Source: Duncaniella sp. (lineage in GTDB: Bacteria > Bacteroidota > Bacteroidia > Bacteroidales > Muribaculaceae). Taken from it: a stretch of DNA of 57,574 nt. The notes under the pieces were generated by a model. The model did no database searches. It was given only the letters and a program-made list of their open reading frames with translations, and was not told the DNA's origin. This document shows, piece after piece, positions 35,301 to 43,439 of the stretch. Position numbers and translations under genes: made by a program. The stretch covers positions 398,277 to 455,850 of the forward strand of contig JAMPEV010000001.1 of the NCBI GenBank assembly GCA_023664955.1. Direction: 5' to 3'. Numbering within the stretch: position 1 is the first letter of the stretch; every line of letters begins with the position of its first letter.

Positions 35301-37492
35301 AGACTAAATTCCAATTTATTCGACAATATGACTCTATGCAGTGCGGAGCTGCTTCACTAACCATGGTATGTGACATTTTTGGGAAGAAAATATCAATGGC
35401 TGAAGCAGAATCATTATGTGGCGCGGGGAAGAATGGAGTTTCAATGCTGGCACTTAAAAATGCCTCCAATTCTCTTGGTCTGGAGAATGTTGTAATGACG
35501 ACAACAACTGATGAGTTAAAATCAAGTCCACTCCCAGCCATCCTTTTTTGGGAAAATAAGCACTTTGTAGTGCTGTATCAAATCTCTTTGAAAAAAAACA
35601 TATTTTACATAGCAGACCCTGCAAAAGGTCTTGTGAAATACTCCAAAGAAGAATTTGAAAGAAGGTGGATAAATGATGAGTCACCAACTGGACACAAAGG
35701 AATTGCCATGTTCTTTAACCCTACAAACGATTTTATTCGTTCAACAAACAAAAAAGACACTAAAAAAAGATCCTTGAAATTTCTCTATGATTATTTTATA
35801 GAGTATCATAAATATTTTGCCATCATTGCCCTTGGATTAATTGTCGGCAGTCTCCTTCAGTTAATAATGCCTTTTTTGACTCAGGCAATAGTCGACATTG
35901 GAATAAAGCATAACAACCTTGGACTCATTTGGTTAATTCTCATTGGAGAGCTAATGATAGTAATTGGACGAACATCTACAGATTTTATTCGACGATGGCT
36001 TATCCTTCACATATCTATGAGAATTAATGTTTCGTTAGTAAGCGATTTCATCATTAAGCTATTGAAGCTTCCCATGTCCTTTTTCGAATCTAAGAAAACG
36101 GGGGATTTGCTTCAGAGGATGGGTGACCATAATCGAGTCCAAATGTTTCTAACTAATCAGACTCTTAGCGTCGCCTTTACCTTCGTTAATTTTTTTATAT
36201 TTGGAATTGTACTTTTCATGTACAATATCATTGTATTTCTCATATATTTTATTGGAAGCATAATATATTGTGTTTGGATAATAACATTCTTAAATAAAAG
36301 GAAGATAATTGATTATGAATTATTTGACCAACAAGCTCGTAATAATAATAAGACATACCAGCTAATAACATGTATGCAGGAGATTAAGCTTCAGAATTGT
36401 GAACAGCGTAGGCGCTGGGAATGGGAAAATGTTCAAGCTGATACCTTTGTTATTCAGATGAAAAATTTGAAAATGCAACAGACACAAGAAGCAGGCTCCA
36501 TATTTATTAACGAGATAAAAAATATCTTGATAACTGTTTTTGCCGCTGCCGCAGTAATCGAGGGGAATATGACTCTTGGAGCCATGTTAGCTGTTCAATT
36601 TATCGTAGGACAATTAAATTCACCACTTGAACAACTCATGATTTTTATATATTCTATTCAGGACACTTTGTTATCACTGGAGAGGATTAAAAATATACAT
36701 GAGATTGAAAATGAGGATGTTCCCAATAAACAGAAGAATATTTTAGACGGCAACAAAAGTATAAAAATAATAAATGTTTCATTTAAATATAATACTCATG
36801 CTATTAATAATACCTTGGAGAACATCAGCATAGACATCCCCGCAGGAACTTTTACTGCGATTGTTGGTACTTCAGGTAGTGGTAAATCCACTCTGATTAA
36901 ATTGCTGCTTGGATATTACAAGGTTTCACAAGGTAAAATCCTCATAGGAGATGAAGACATAAATAGTTACAATTTAAAATGGTGGCGTACTCAGTGTGGC
37001 GTAGTAATGCAAGATGGTGTTATATTCTCTGAATCAATTGCGCAGAATATAGCCGTTTCTGATGGAGACATAAATTTACAACAAGTAGAAAATGCTGCAA
37101 AGGCTGTGAATATACATGATTTCATAATGACATTACCTCTAAAATACAATACTATAATAGGATCTGAAGGCGTGGGGTTGAGCCAGGGGCAGAAACAGCG
37201 CATACTCATAGCCCGGGCGGTGTACAAGAATCCCGATTTCATATTCCTCGACGAGGCCACCAATTCGCTCGACGCAAAGAACGAGCGAGCCATTGTGGAC
37301 AATCTCGCCCAGTTCTACCAAGGTCGCACCGTGGTCGTGGTGGCTCATCGCCTCTCCACCGTCAAAAACGCCGACCAGATCATAGTGGTAGATGGCGGAC
37401 GGATAGTGGAAACCGGGACTCACGCTTCCCTCATCGACCGTCGAGGCGCATATTACACCCTCGTCAAAAACCAACTCGAATTAGGCAACTGA
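35297..37492 (+). CDS. Peptidase-containing ABC exporter (PCAT) with hybrid 3' end
   Basis: A 731-residue exporter that cuts the leader from a peptide and pumps it across the inner membrane. The C39 peptidase domain (1 to about 140) has Gln10, catalytic Cys16 in SMQCGAAS, His89 in NKHFVVLY and Asp107 in ADPAKG. Six membrane helices span about 165-460. The ATPase has Walker A GTSGSGKST at 524-532, a signature LSQGQKQR, Walker B FIFLDEATNSLD and the H-loop His in VVAHRLSTV. All active residues are present. Codons up to about 628 are AT-rich like the cassette, while the last 103 are GC-rich and near-identical to the remnant at 31139-31450. The gene is therefore a recombinant. Its ATG overlaps the barrel gene's stop. 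Confidence 0.94.
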   Translation: MKTKFQFIRQYDSMQCGAASLTMVCDIFGKKISMAEAESLCGAGKNGVSMLALKNASNSLGLENVVMTTTTDELKSSPLPAILFWENKHFVVLYQISLKKNIFYIADPAKGLVKYSKEEFERRWINDESPTGHKGIAMFFNPTNDFIRSTNKKDTKKRSLKFLYDYFIEYHKYFAIIALGLIVGSLLQLIMPFLTQAIVDIGIKHNNLGLIWLILIGELMIVIGRTSTDFIRRWLILHISMRINVSLVSDFIIKLLKLPMSFFESKKTGDLLQRMGDHNRVQMFLTNQTLSVAFTFVNFFIFGIVLFMYNIIVFLIYFIGSIIYCVWIITFLNKRKIIDYELFDQQARNNNKTYQLITCMQEIKLQNCEQRRRWEWENVQADTFVIQMKNLKMQQTQEAGSIFINEIKNILITVFAAAAVIEGNMTLGAMLAVQFIVGQLNSPLEQLMIFIYSIQDTLLSLERIKNIHEIENEDVPNKQKNILDGNKSIKIINVSFKYNTHAINNTLENISIDIPAGTFTAIVGTSGSGKSTLIKLLLGYYKVSQGKILIGDEDINSYNLKWWRTQCGVVMQDGVIFSESIAQNIAVSDGDINLQQVENAAKAVNIHDFIMTLPLKYNTIIGSEGVGLSQGQKQRILIARAVYKNPDFIFLDEATNSLDAKNERAIVDNLAQFYQGRTVVVVAHRLSTVKNADQIIVVDGGRIVETGTHASLIDRRGAYYTLVKNQLELGN
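37181..37492 (+). repeat. Right copy of the 312-bp direct repeat
   Basis: It encodes the PCAT residues from about 629 to the stop and matches 31139-31450 without gaps (16 differences). The switch from AT-rich to GC-rich sequence falls at its left edge. Confidence 0.93.
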
Positions 37493-37599
37493 TTAACAAC
37501 AGAATAAGAGGACTTTGAAAACTATCTTTAGAACTCACAGAACTCTGAGAGCTCTGAAAATCCGCAATTCCGGCATAGCCTGTTCCCATCGGACGCGCC

Positions 37600-37735
37600 A
37601 GTGGCACGTCCCTACGACTAAAAACAATGGCACGTCCGAACTAAGAACCTGTGGCACGTCCACGACTAAAACTCAGTGGCACGTCCGAACTAAGAACCAG
37701 TGGTGCGTCCACGACTAAAAACCAGTGGCATGTCC
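37600..37735. repeat. Six ~25-bp tandem repeats
   Basis: Six units built on AGTGGCACGTCC followed by an alternating CGAACTAAGAACC or ACGACTAAAA tail start at 37600, 37625, 37650, 37675, 37699 and 37724. A frame through them is low complexity and not a believable gene. They lie between the exporter and the small HlyD-like gene. Confidence 0.85.
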
Positions 37736-37768
37736 CACTCCTATTTTCACTCCTAAATTATCCCGAAA

Positions 37769-37957
37769 ATGAATCATGACAAAATAGAACTTCGTTCAGA
37801 AAAAGTGCGGCAACTCATCGGCGAAATCCCGCCTTCATTAGTGAGGTGGGGCATAGCCATAATCGCCACAGTGTTCCTGGCCCTCCTCGCCGACGTAATC
37901 TTCATCCCCTACCCCTACTCTGAAGGCGAATCAATCCTTCAGCATCTGTTGAGCTAA
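37769..37957 (+). CDS. Short single-pass protein like an HlyD-family N-terminus
   Basis: A 62-residue ORF. The start MNHDKIELRSEKVRQLIGEI followed by PPSLVRWGIAIIATVFLALLADVIF closely recalls the N-terminal segment and membrane anchor of Bacteroidota HlyD-type membrane fusion proteins that work with PCATs. Here the frame stops just after the helix. It may be a truncated fusion protein or a separate small membrane protein of the same export system. The position downstream of the exporter supports a link. Its base composition is host-like, so it probably belonged to the resident transporter locus rather than the AT-rich cassette. Confidence 0.6.
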   Translation: MNHDKIELRSEKVRQLIGEIPPSLVRWGIAIIATVFLALLADVIFIPYPYSEGESILQHLLS

Positions 37958-38271
37958 GACTCATGGTGTCGGTAGGAACATTTTGAGAATTTCCTTCACA
38001 AGCCATTTTCTCAAAACATTTAATAATCCTATAAATACCGATTAATTAAAATTCAGTTAAAAATGATGGTTTATGTTTGATATGGCTAAAAATTTGTTAA
38101 CTTTGCAAGTGATTTTGTGGACAATTGAAAGTGAGCTGCCACGACAGATTAAATGGCAACACGTATCCTTTCATAGATATTCATTATTAACACACACAAA
38201 GTCAGTAAATTCCTCACGTTTAGAACCATTAATCCGCTCACTATTGAGAATTCTGAAGTAGACTATTAAAT
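37958..38271. other. Intergenic region with maeB promoter
   Basis: This 314-nt gap holds the maeB promoter listed separately and a leader of about 165 nt. I see no terminator for the small HlyD-like gene and no RNA gene. Confidence 0.5.
38076..38105 (+). promoter_or_regulatory. Promoter of maeB
   Basis: TTTG (38076-38079), an 18-nt spacer and TAACTTTG (38098-38105). Confidence 0.65.
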
Positions 38272-40548
38272 ATGGCAAAAGTAACGAAAAAAATGGCGTT
38301 GGACTACCACCAGTATCCGCGTCCCGGCAAAACAGAAGTAATACCAACCAAACCATACGCCACTCAGGCCGATCTCGCTTTGGCATACTCGCCGGGCGTT
38401 GCTTATCCGTGTCTTGAAATACAGGAACATCCCGAAGATGCCTACAAGTACACTGACAAGGGCAATCTCGTTGCCGTAATCTCTAACGGCACCGCTGTGC
38501 TCGGTCTCGGTAACATCGGCGCACTTGCAGGCAAGCCGGTTATGGAAGGTAAAGCCTTGCTTTTCAAGATATTCGCAGGTCTTGACTGCTTTGACATTGA
38601 GGTTAACGAAAAAGACCCTGAAAAATTCATCCAAATCGTCAAAGCTCTGACACCCACATTCGGAGGAATCAACCTTGAGGACATCAAGGCCCCGGAATGT
38701 TTTGAAATCGAGCAGCGTCTGAAAGCTGAATGCGACATTCCAGTGATGCACGATGACCAGCATGGCACCGCCATAATCTCGGCCGCCGCAATGCTAAACG
38801 CCATCGAAATCCAGGGGAAAAAGATTGAAGATGTGCGCTTAGTGGTCAACGGAGCAGGAGCTGCAGCAGTGTCATGCACAAAGCTTTACATCGCCCTCGG
38901 CATTAAGAAAGAGAACGTGGTAATGTGTGATAGCAAGGGCGTAATCACCACCCGTCGCACCGACCTCAACCCACAGAAGGCACAATTCGCCACCTCACGC
39001 GACATCACCACACTTGCTGAGGCGATGAAGGATGCCGATGTGTTCCTCGGTCTATCAGTGAAGGATGTTGTGACACCTGAGATGGTGAAGTCAATGGCTC
39101 CGCGTCCCATCGTGTTCGCCCTCGCCAACCCCGACCCTGAAATCACTTACGAAAAGGCAAAAGCTGCCCGTCCTGACCTCATCATGGGTACAGGTCGTTC
39201 CGACTATCCCAACCAGATTAACAACGTCTTAGGATTCCCTTACATCTTCCGCGGTGCTCTTGACTGTGGTGCGACAGAAATAAACGAGACAATGAAAATC
39301 TACGCGGTACGCGCCATTGCAGAAATCGCCAAGAAACCCGTCCCTCCTGTAGTAAACGCCGCTTATAACCGTACAAATCTTAAATTCGGTCCTGAATATA
39401 TCATTCCTACCCCATTTGACCCCCGCTTGCTCACCGCCGTTTCACCCGCAGTGGCCAAGGGTGCAATGGACAGTGGAGTGGCCCGCCGCCCCATTGAGGA
39501 TTGGGACGCTTACGCTGAAAAGCTGCGCCAACTCAAGGGCAACGACCGCAAGTTCACCCGTCGCCTAAACGAGGCCGCGCGCACCAACCCGAAGCGCGTA
39601 GTATTCGCCGAAGCCAATACCGACAATATGCTTCGAGCTGCCGCACTCGCCGCTGCCGATGGTCTTTGCACACCTATACTCCTCGGCAACGAAGAGATGA
39701 TAGCAAAGCGTGCTATGCGGTTAGGTATAAACATTGACGGCATCGAAATCGTCAATCTCCGCCACGACCGCGAAGCCGCACGCCGCGAACGCTATGCCTA
39801 CATGCTCACCACCAAGCGTCAGCGCCAAGGCGAGAACTTCGAAAGCGCACTTGACAAGATGTTTGACCGCAACTACTTCGGTATGATGATGGTAGAAACT
39901 GGTGATGCTGACGCATTTATCGCAGGAACACGTGCTGCCAATAATCCAACCGGTGAAATTGCGCGTGAAGTTATCGGCATAAAAGATGGATACAACCACT
40001 TTGCCACCATGCACGTCATGGAGACCACCAAAGGCACTTACTTCCTCGCCGACACTATGATTAATGGTAATGCCGATGAAGAAACGCTCCTCGACGTGGC
40101 TCGTCTATCGGCCGACGCTGTGAAATTTTTCGCTCACGATCCCGTTATGGCATTGGTGTCATACTCAAATTTCGGCTCCAACAAAGAGGAAGAGTGCGTG
40201 AAAGTCCACAACGTTGTCGAAAAGATGCACCAGATGTATCCTGACCTCCCAGTAGATGGCGAAATGCAGATGAACTATGCCCTTAACCGTCCTGTGCGCG
40301 ACAAAGTTTATCCTTTCACACGTCTCTATGGCAAGGATGTAAACACCATCGTGTTCCCTAACCTCAGCGCAGCTAACGCATCTTACCGTCTGATGCTTGA
40401 GATGGGTGTTGGCGAGACTATAGGTCCAATCCAGATGGGATTGAAGAAACCTATCCACTTCATCAACGTTGATGCAGAAGTGCGTGACATCCTCAACCTC
40501 GTAGCAATTGCCGTAATCGACGCTGCTGTGATGGATAATAAAAAGTAA
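38272..40548 (+). CDS. maeB: NADP-dependent malic enzyme with phosphotransacetylase-like domain
   Basis: A 758-residue two-domain malic enzyme. The N-terminal part (about 1-430) is the catalytic malic domain, with the opening YHQYPRPGKTEV, the substrate/metal region MHDDQHGTAIISAAAMLNA and a Rossmann motif VNGAGAAAVSC. The C-terminal half (about 430-758) resembles phosphotransacetylase (FAEANTDNMLRAAALAAADG, VANPTGEIA-like NNPTGEIA) and is thought to sense acetyl-CoA rather than catalyse. It decarboxylates malate to pyruvate with NADPH formation. Length and order match MaeB. It ends at a good terminator. Confidence 0.96.
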   Translation: MAKVTKKMALDYHQYPRPGKTEVIPTKPYATQADLALAYSPGVAYPCLEIQEHPEDAYKYTDKGNLVAVISNGTAVLGLGNIGALAGKPVMEGKALLFKIFAGLDCFDIEVNEKDPEKFIQIVKALTPTFGGINLEDIKAPECFEIEQRLKAECDIPVMHDDQHGTAIISAAAMLNAIEIQGKKIEDVRLVVNGAGAAAVSCTKLYIALGIKKENVVMCDSKGVITTRRTDLNPQKAQFATSRDITTLAEAMKDADVFLGLSVKDVVTPEMVKSMAPRPIVFALANPDPEITYEKAKAARPDLIMGTGRSDYPNQINNVLGFPYIFRGALDCGATEINETMKIYAVRAIAEIAKKPVPPVVNAAYNRTNLKFGPEYIIPTPFDPRLLTAVSPAVAKGAMDSGVARRPIEDWDAYAEKLRQLKGNDRKFTRRLNEAARTNPKRVVFAEANTDNMLRAAALAAADGLCTPILLGNEEMIAKRAMRLGINIDGIEIVNLRHDREAARRERYAYMLTTKRQRQGENFESALDKMFDRNYFGMMMVETGDADAFIAGTRAANNPTGEIAREVIGIKDGYNHFATMHVMETTKGTYFLADTMINGNADEETLLDVARLSADAVKFFAHDPVMALVSYSNFGSNKEEECVKVHNVVEKMHQMYPDLPVDGEMQMNYALNRPVRDKVYPFTRLYGKDVNTIVFPNLSAANASYRLMLEMGVGETIGPIQMGLKKPIHFINVDAEVRDILNLVAIAVIDAAVMDNKK

Positions 40549-40576
40549 ACTCATATATTACATAATTTGTTATCGT

Positions 40577-40612
40577 GTCGGTTGTCGGGTAATATCCGGC
40601 AGCCGACTTTTT
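40577..40612 (+). terminator. Terminator of maeB
   Basis: GTCGGTTGTCGG (40577-40588) pairs with CCGGCAGCCGAC (40596-40607), with mismatches at two positions, and TTTTTCG follows. Confidence 0.9.
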
Positions 40613-40739
40613 CGTTTTAACCCATTTACTTTCCTGAAATATTCAGTGATTTTTTACATAGACAAGATTATTGATGCGAACCTATGTGCTTTTTATTTGG
40701 TTATAATTAGAGGTTGTGAATTTTTAAAGAAATTTTGCG

Positions 40740-40747
40740 TAATTTTG
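40740..40747 (+). promoter_or_regulatory. -7 promoter box for the first DUF1573 gene
   Basis: TAATTTTG fits TAnnTTTG. It is so close to the first ATG (40754) that the expected transcript would start at or next to it, which argues for the ATG at 40766 as the true start. Confidence 0.6.
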
Positions 40748-40765
40748 TAGCGTATGTATATGCTT

Positions 40766-41149
40766 ATGAAAAAGATATTAATAGTATTCGCACTTCTTGT
40801 GGCCGTGTGTGGCATCGTATATGCTGCCGGAAAAGCTGAAATTAAGTTTGAAACTACCAATCATGACTTTGGCACCATCCATGAAAAGGATGGTCCGGTG
40901 TCGGCGGTCTACACCTTTACCAACACCGGCGACTCACCGCTGACTATCGTTGCAGTGTCAAACGGAGGTTGCGGCTGCACCAAACCACAATTCACAATGG
41001 AACCCATAGCTCCAGGCAAGTCCGGCGTGATTAAAATTACATTTGACCCCACAGGCAGAAAAGGGGAATTCAACCGCACTGTGAAAGTCAGGACTAATGC
41101 CGGAAACAGCCGAAGCAAATTGACATTTTCAGGCGTGATAGTTAAGTAG
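40766..41149 (+). CDS. DUF1573 protein, secreted
   Basis: Starting at ATG 40766 gives 127 residues opening with a signal peptide, MKKILIVFALLVAVCGIVYA. Earlier ATGs at 40754 and 40760 are possible but lie almost on the predicted transcription start. The rest is one DUF1573 beta-sandwich: FETTNHDFGTIHEKDGPV, then FTNTGDSPLTIVAVSNGGCGCTKP, with the conserved CGCTxP, and APGKSGVIKITFDPTGR. The family occurs in the periplasm of Bacteroidota and resembles Ig/MSP folds; function is unknown. A second DUF1573 gene follows 49 nt later, and the two are likely one operon. Confidence 0.85.
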   Translation: MKKILIVFALLVAVCGIVYAAGKAEIKFETTNHDFGTIHEKDGPVSAVYTFTNTGDSPLTIVAVSNGGCGCTKPQFTMEPIAPGKSGVIKITFDPTGRKGEFNRTVKVRTNAGNSRSKLTFSGVIVK

Positions 41150-41198
41150 GCTAAACAATAACAGTCAGTCTACCTTGATTGCTAATCTACATAACACA

Positions 41199-42284
41199 AT
41201 GAACATATTCCACAAATTATTCACTGTCACAACACTATCCCTCGTCACATTTTCAGCGGTAGCCGGGGGGAAGGGTGTGTGGCTTGATACAAAGCATAAT
41301 TTCGGTGCATTTGACGAGAACGTCGGCACGGTTTACTGCGATTTCAAATTGGTTAACGTTGGCGATGAACCACTAGCAATCATCTCCGCACGAGCCAATT
41401 GCGGTTGCACTCGCCCGGAATACTCCATCGACCCGGTAGCACCCGGCGACACAACAGTGATTCGCGTTGGCTTTGACCCCAAAGGTCGTCCGGGAAGATT
41501 TGTGAAATATATCAATGTAGACCTCGACTGCGACCCGCTTCGTTCAAGTCTGAGCATTCAGGGCACTGTGATTGGGGCATCCAACACGCTAAAGACACGG
41601 TTCCCTTACTCTCTTGGCAGTATGAAATTGCGGTCACTAACCATTCCATACGGTGGAGTGGACAAAGGTCACACCCCCGGGCAGTATCTTGAAGGATACA
41701 ATGCCTCAGCCGATACTTTGCATCCGGTGGTGAAAAATGTGCCAACTTACATCAAAGCAATCGTGCAACCGGCAGACGTGCCACCAGGTGAACAGTTTGT
41801 GGTATCGACTATTTTCGAGTCCGACAAATGCGACAAGTGGGGTGTTGTAACTGACTCATTTGAACTCCTACCATCGGCCAACGCAACAGAAGCGGCTAAG
41901 ATTGAGATCGTTGCGATACTCAGCGAGGATTTCTCAAAACTCACCCCTGATCAGCTTCGTGACGCTCCGATAATCGAAACAAGCACCACTGCTATTGACC
42001 TCGAAAAAATTCCTCGTACCGACAGCCCTATATATCGCAAATTCACCATCGAGAATCTAGGCAAAAGTCCATTGATAATCAGGGCAATCTCGTGTCCCGA
42101 CAAAGCTGTGACCGTCAAAATGAAAAACGACACGATTAAACCGGGAAAGAAAGAGACCGTGGAGGTGACAGTGGTTTCCTCGCTTGTCGGAAAGTCCAAT
42201 CTTCTTAACGCCCGCATTAATATAGTGGCTAATGACCCCAACCATCCCACCTCGATGGTAAGGGTAGTGGCCGAAGTAAAATAA
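41199..42284 (+). CDS. DUF1573 protein, longer paralogue
   Basis: A start at ATG 41199 gives 361 residues with signal peptide MNIFHKLFTVTTLSLVTFSAVAG. An in-frame TTG at 41175 is less likely. The N-terminal DUF1573 domain (about 25-120) repeats the small neighbour's pattern: DTKHNFGAFDENVG, LAIISARANCGCTRP and APGDTTVIRVGFDPKGRPG. A second, diverged sandwich of similar type (about 245-361) has YRKFTIENLGKSPLIIRAI but lacks the CGC motif. A duplication within the gene or with its neighbour explains the arrangement. Periplasmic or surface location is expected. Confidence 0.85.
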   Translation: MNIFHKLFTVTTLSLVTFSAVAGGKGVWLDTKHNFGAFDENVGTVYCDFKLVNVGDEPLAIISARANCGCTRPEYSIDPVAPGDTTVIRVGFDPKGRPGRFVKYINVDLDCDPLRSSLSIQGTVIGASNTLKTRFPYSLGSMKLRSLTIPYGGVDKGHTPGQYLEGYNASADTLHPVVKNVPTYIKAIVQPADVPPGEQFVVSTIFESDKCDKWGVVTDSFELLPSANATEAAKIEIVAILSEDFSKLTPDQLRDAPIIETSTTAIDLEKIPRTDSPIYRKFTIENLGKSPLIIRAISCPDKAVTVKMKNDTIKPGKKETVEVTVVSSLVGKSNLLNARINIVANDPNHPTSMVRVVAEVK

Positions 42285-42311
42285 TATCACACAATAAACT
42301 GATTTATAGCC

Positions 42312-43412
42312 ATGGATCACATAGAGAATGATGATAAGTACAACGGATTGACAGTAAACAGCGGAGTGGCCCAGCCCCCTGTTGTTAATCCTTATATGCA
42401 ACGCAGAAAGCGCCGTCCGCTCCCCACCGTCAACGAGATGGTTGAGGGCATACTGAAAGGAGACGTGACAATGCTATCCCGTGCCGTCACATTAGTTGAA
42501 AGTCTTTCACCTGAGCATCAAGCTCTCGCACAGGAAGTGATAGAACGGTGTCTCCCCTACTCCGGAAATTCTCACCGCATAGGAATCACCGGCGTGCCGG
42601 GCGCCGGGAAAAGCACTTCGATTGACGTTTTCGGTCTCCATGTGTTGAAAAGAGGCGGCAAATTGGCGGTATTGGCCATCGACCCCTCGAGCGAGCGCAC
42701 AAAGGGAAGTATCCTCGGCGATAAGACCCGTATGGAAAAACTCGCAGTCCACCCCTCAGCATTCATCCGCCCCAGTCCTTCGGCCGGGTCTCTTGGAGGT
42801 GTCGCTCGTAAGACCCGCGAGACTATAGTGCTTTGCGAGGCTGCAGGTTACAACAACATTTTCGTTGAAACCGTCGGTGTTGGGCAAAGTGAGACCGCCG
42901 TACACTCAATGGTCGATTTCTTCCTTCTGATCCAACTTGCCGGGACAGGCGACGAACTTCAGGGAATTAAGCGAGGCATCATGGAAATGGCTGACGGCAT
43001 AGTGATAAACAAGGCCGACGGAGACAATATCGGACCGGCACAATTGGCTCAGGCCCAATTCCGCAGCGCTCTCCACCTTTTTCCGCCTACTACCTCCGGA
43101 TGGATGCCGGAAGTCATCACCTATTCAGGATATTATGAGCTTGGCATTGAGGAAGTATGGGCTATGATTGACCGCTATTTCGACTTTGTGGAAGCAAACG
43201 GATACTTCGAACGCAAACGCCGTGAGCAAGCCCGCTACTGGATGTACGAATCAATCAACGAGCAGCTTAGGGCTCATTTCTATAATAATCCACAGGTTGA
43301 AATGCTACTTGGTGAGAAAGAAGCCCGTGTGCTTGCTAATCGCCAAAGCTCGTTCACAGCTGCACGCGATGTACTCGACTACTATTTTTCAGCAATGAAA
43401 GAACAGAAATAA
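42312..43412 (+). CDS. meaB: Methylmalonyl-CoA mutase-associated GTPase MeaB
   Basis: A 366-residue G3E-family P-loop GTPase, also called ArgK. It protects and reloads the B12-dependent methylmalonyl-CoA mutase. The Walker A is GITGVPGAGKSTSID near residue 93-107. The G2/G3 region reads AIDPSSERTKGSILGDKTRM and FVETVGVGQSE, and NKAD near residue 235 fixes guanine. A C-terminal dimerisation helix follows (about 300-366). The mutase genes are not in this window, but Bacteroidales use this enzyme to make propionate from succinate. It sits 27 nt before the antiporter gene. Confidence 0.94.
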   Translation: MDHIENDDKYNGLTVNSGVAQPPVVNPYMQRRKRRPLPTVNEMVEGILKGDVTMLSRAVTLVESLSPEHQALAQEVIERCLPYSGNSHRIGITGVPGAGKSTSIDVFGLHVLKRGGKLAVLAIDPSSERTKGSILGDKTRMEKLAVHPSAFIRPSPSAGSLGGVARKTRETIVLCEAAGYNNIFVETVGVGQSETAVHSMVDFFLLIQLAGTGDELQGIKRGIMEMADGIVINKADGDNIGPAQLAQAQFRSALHLFPPTTSGWMPEVITYSGYYELGIEEVWAMIDRYFDFVEANGYFERKRREQARYWMYESINEQLRAHFYNNPQVEMLLGEKEARVLANRQSSFTAARDVLDYYFSAMKEQK

Positions 43413-43439
43413 TTGAATTTCGATTGAACACACATTGGC

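Noticed and set aside
37515-37718. 67-residue frame over the 25-bp repeats
   Set aside because: It is a low-complexity translation of tandem DNA repeats with no hydrophobic core or family pattern.
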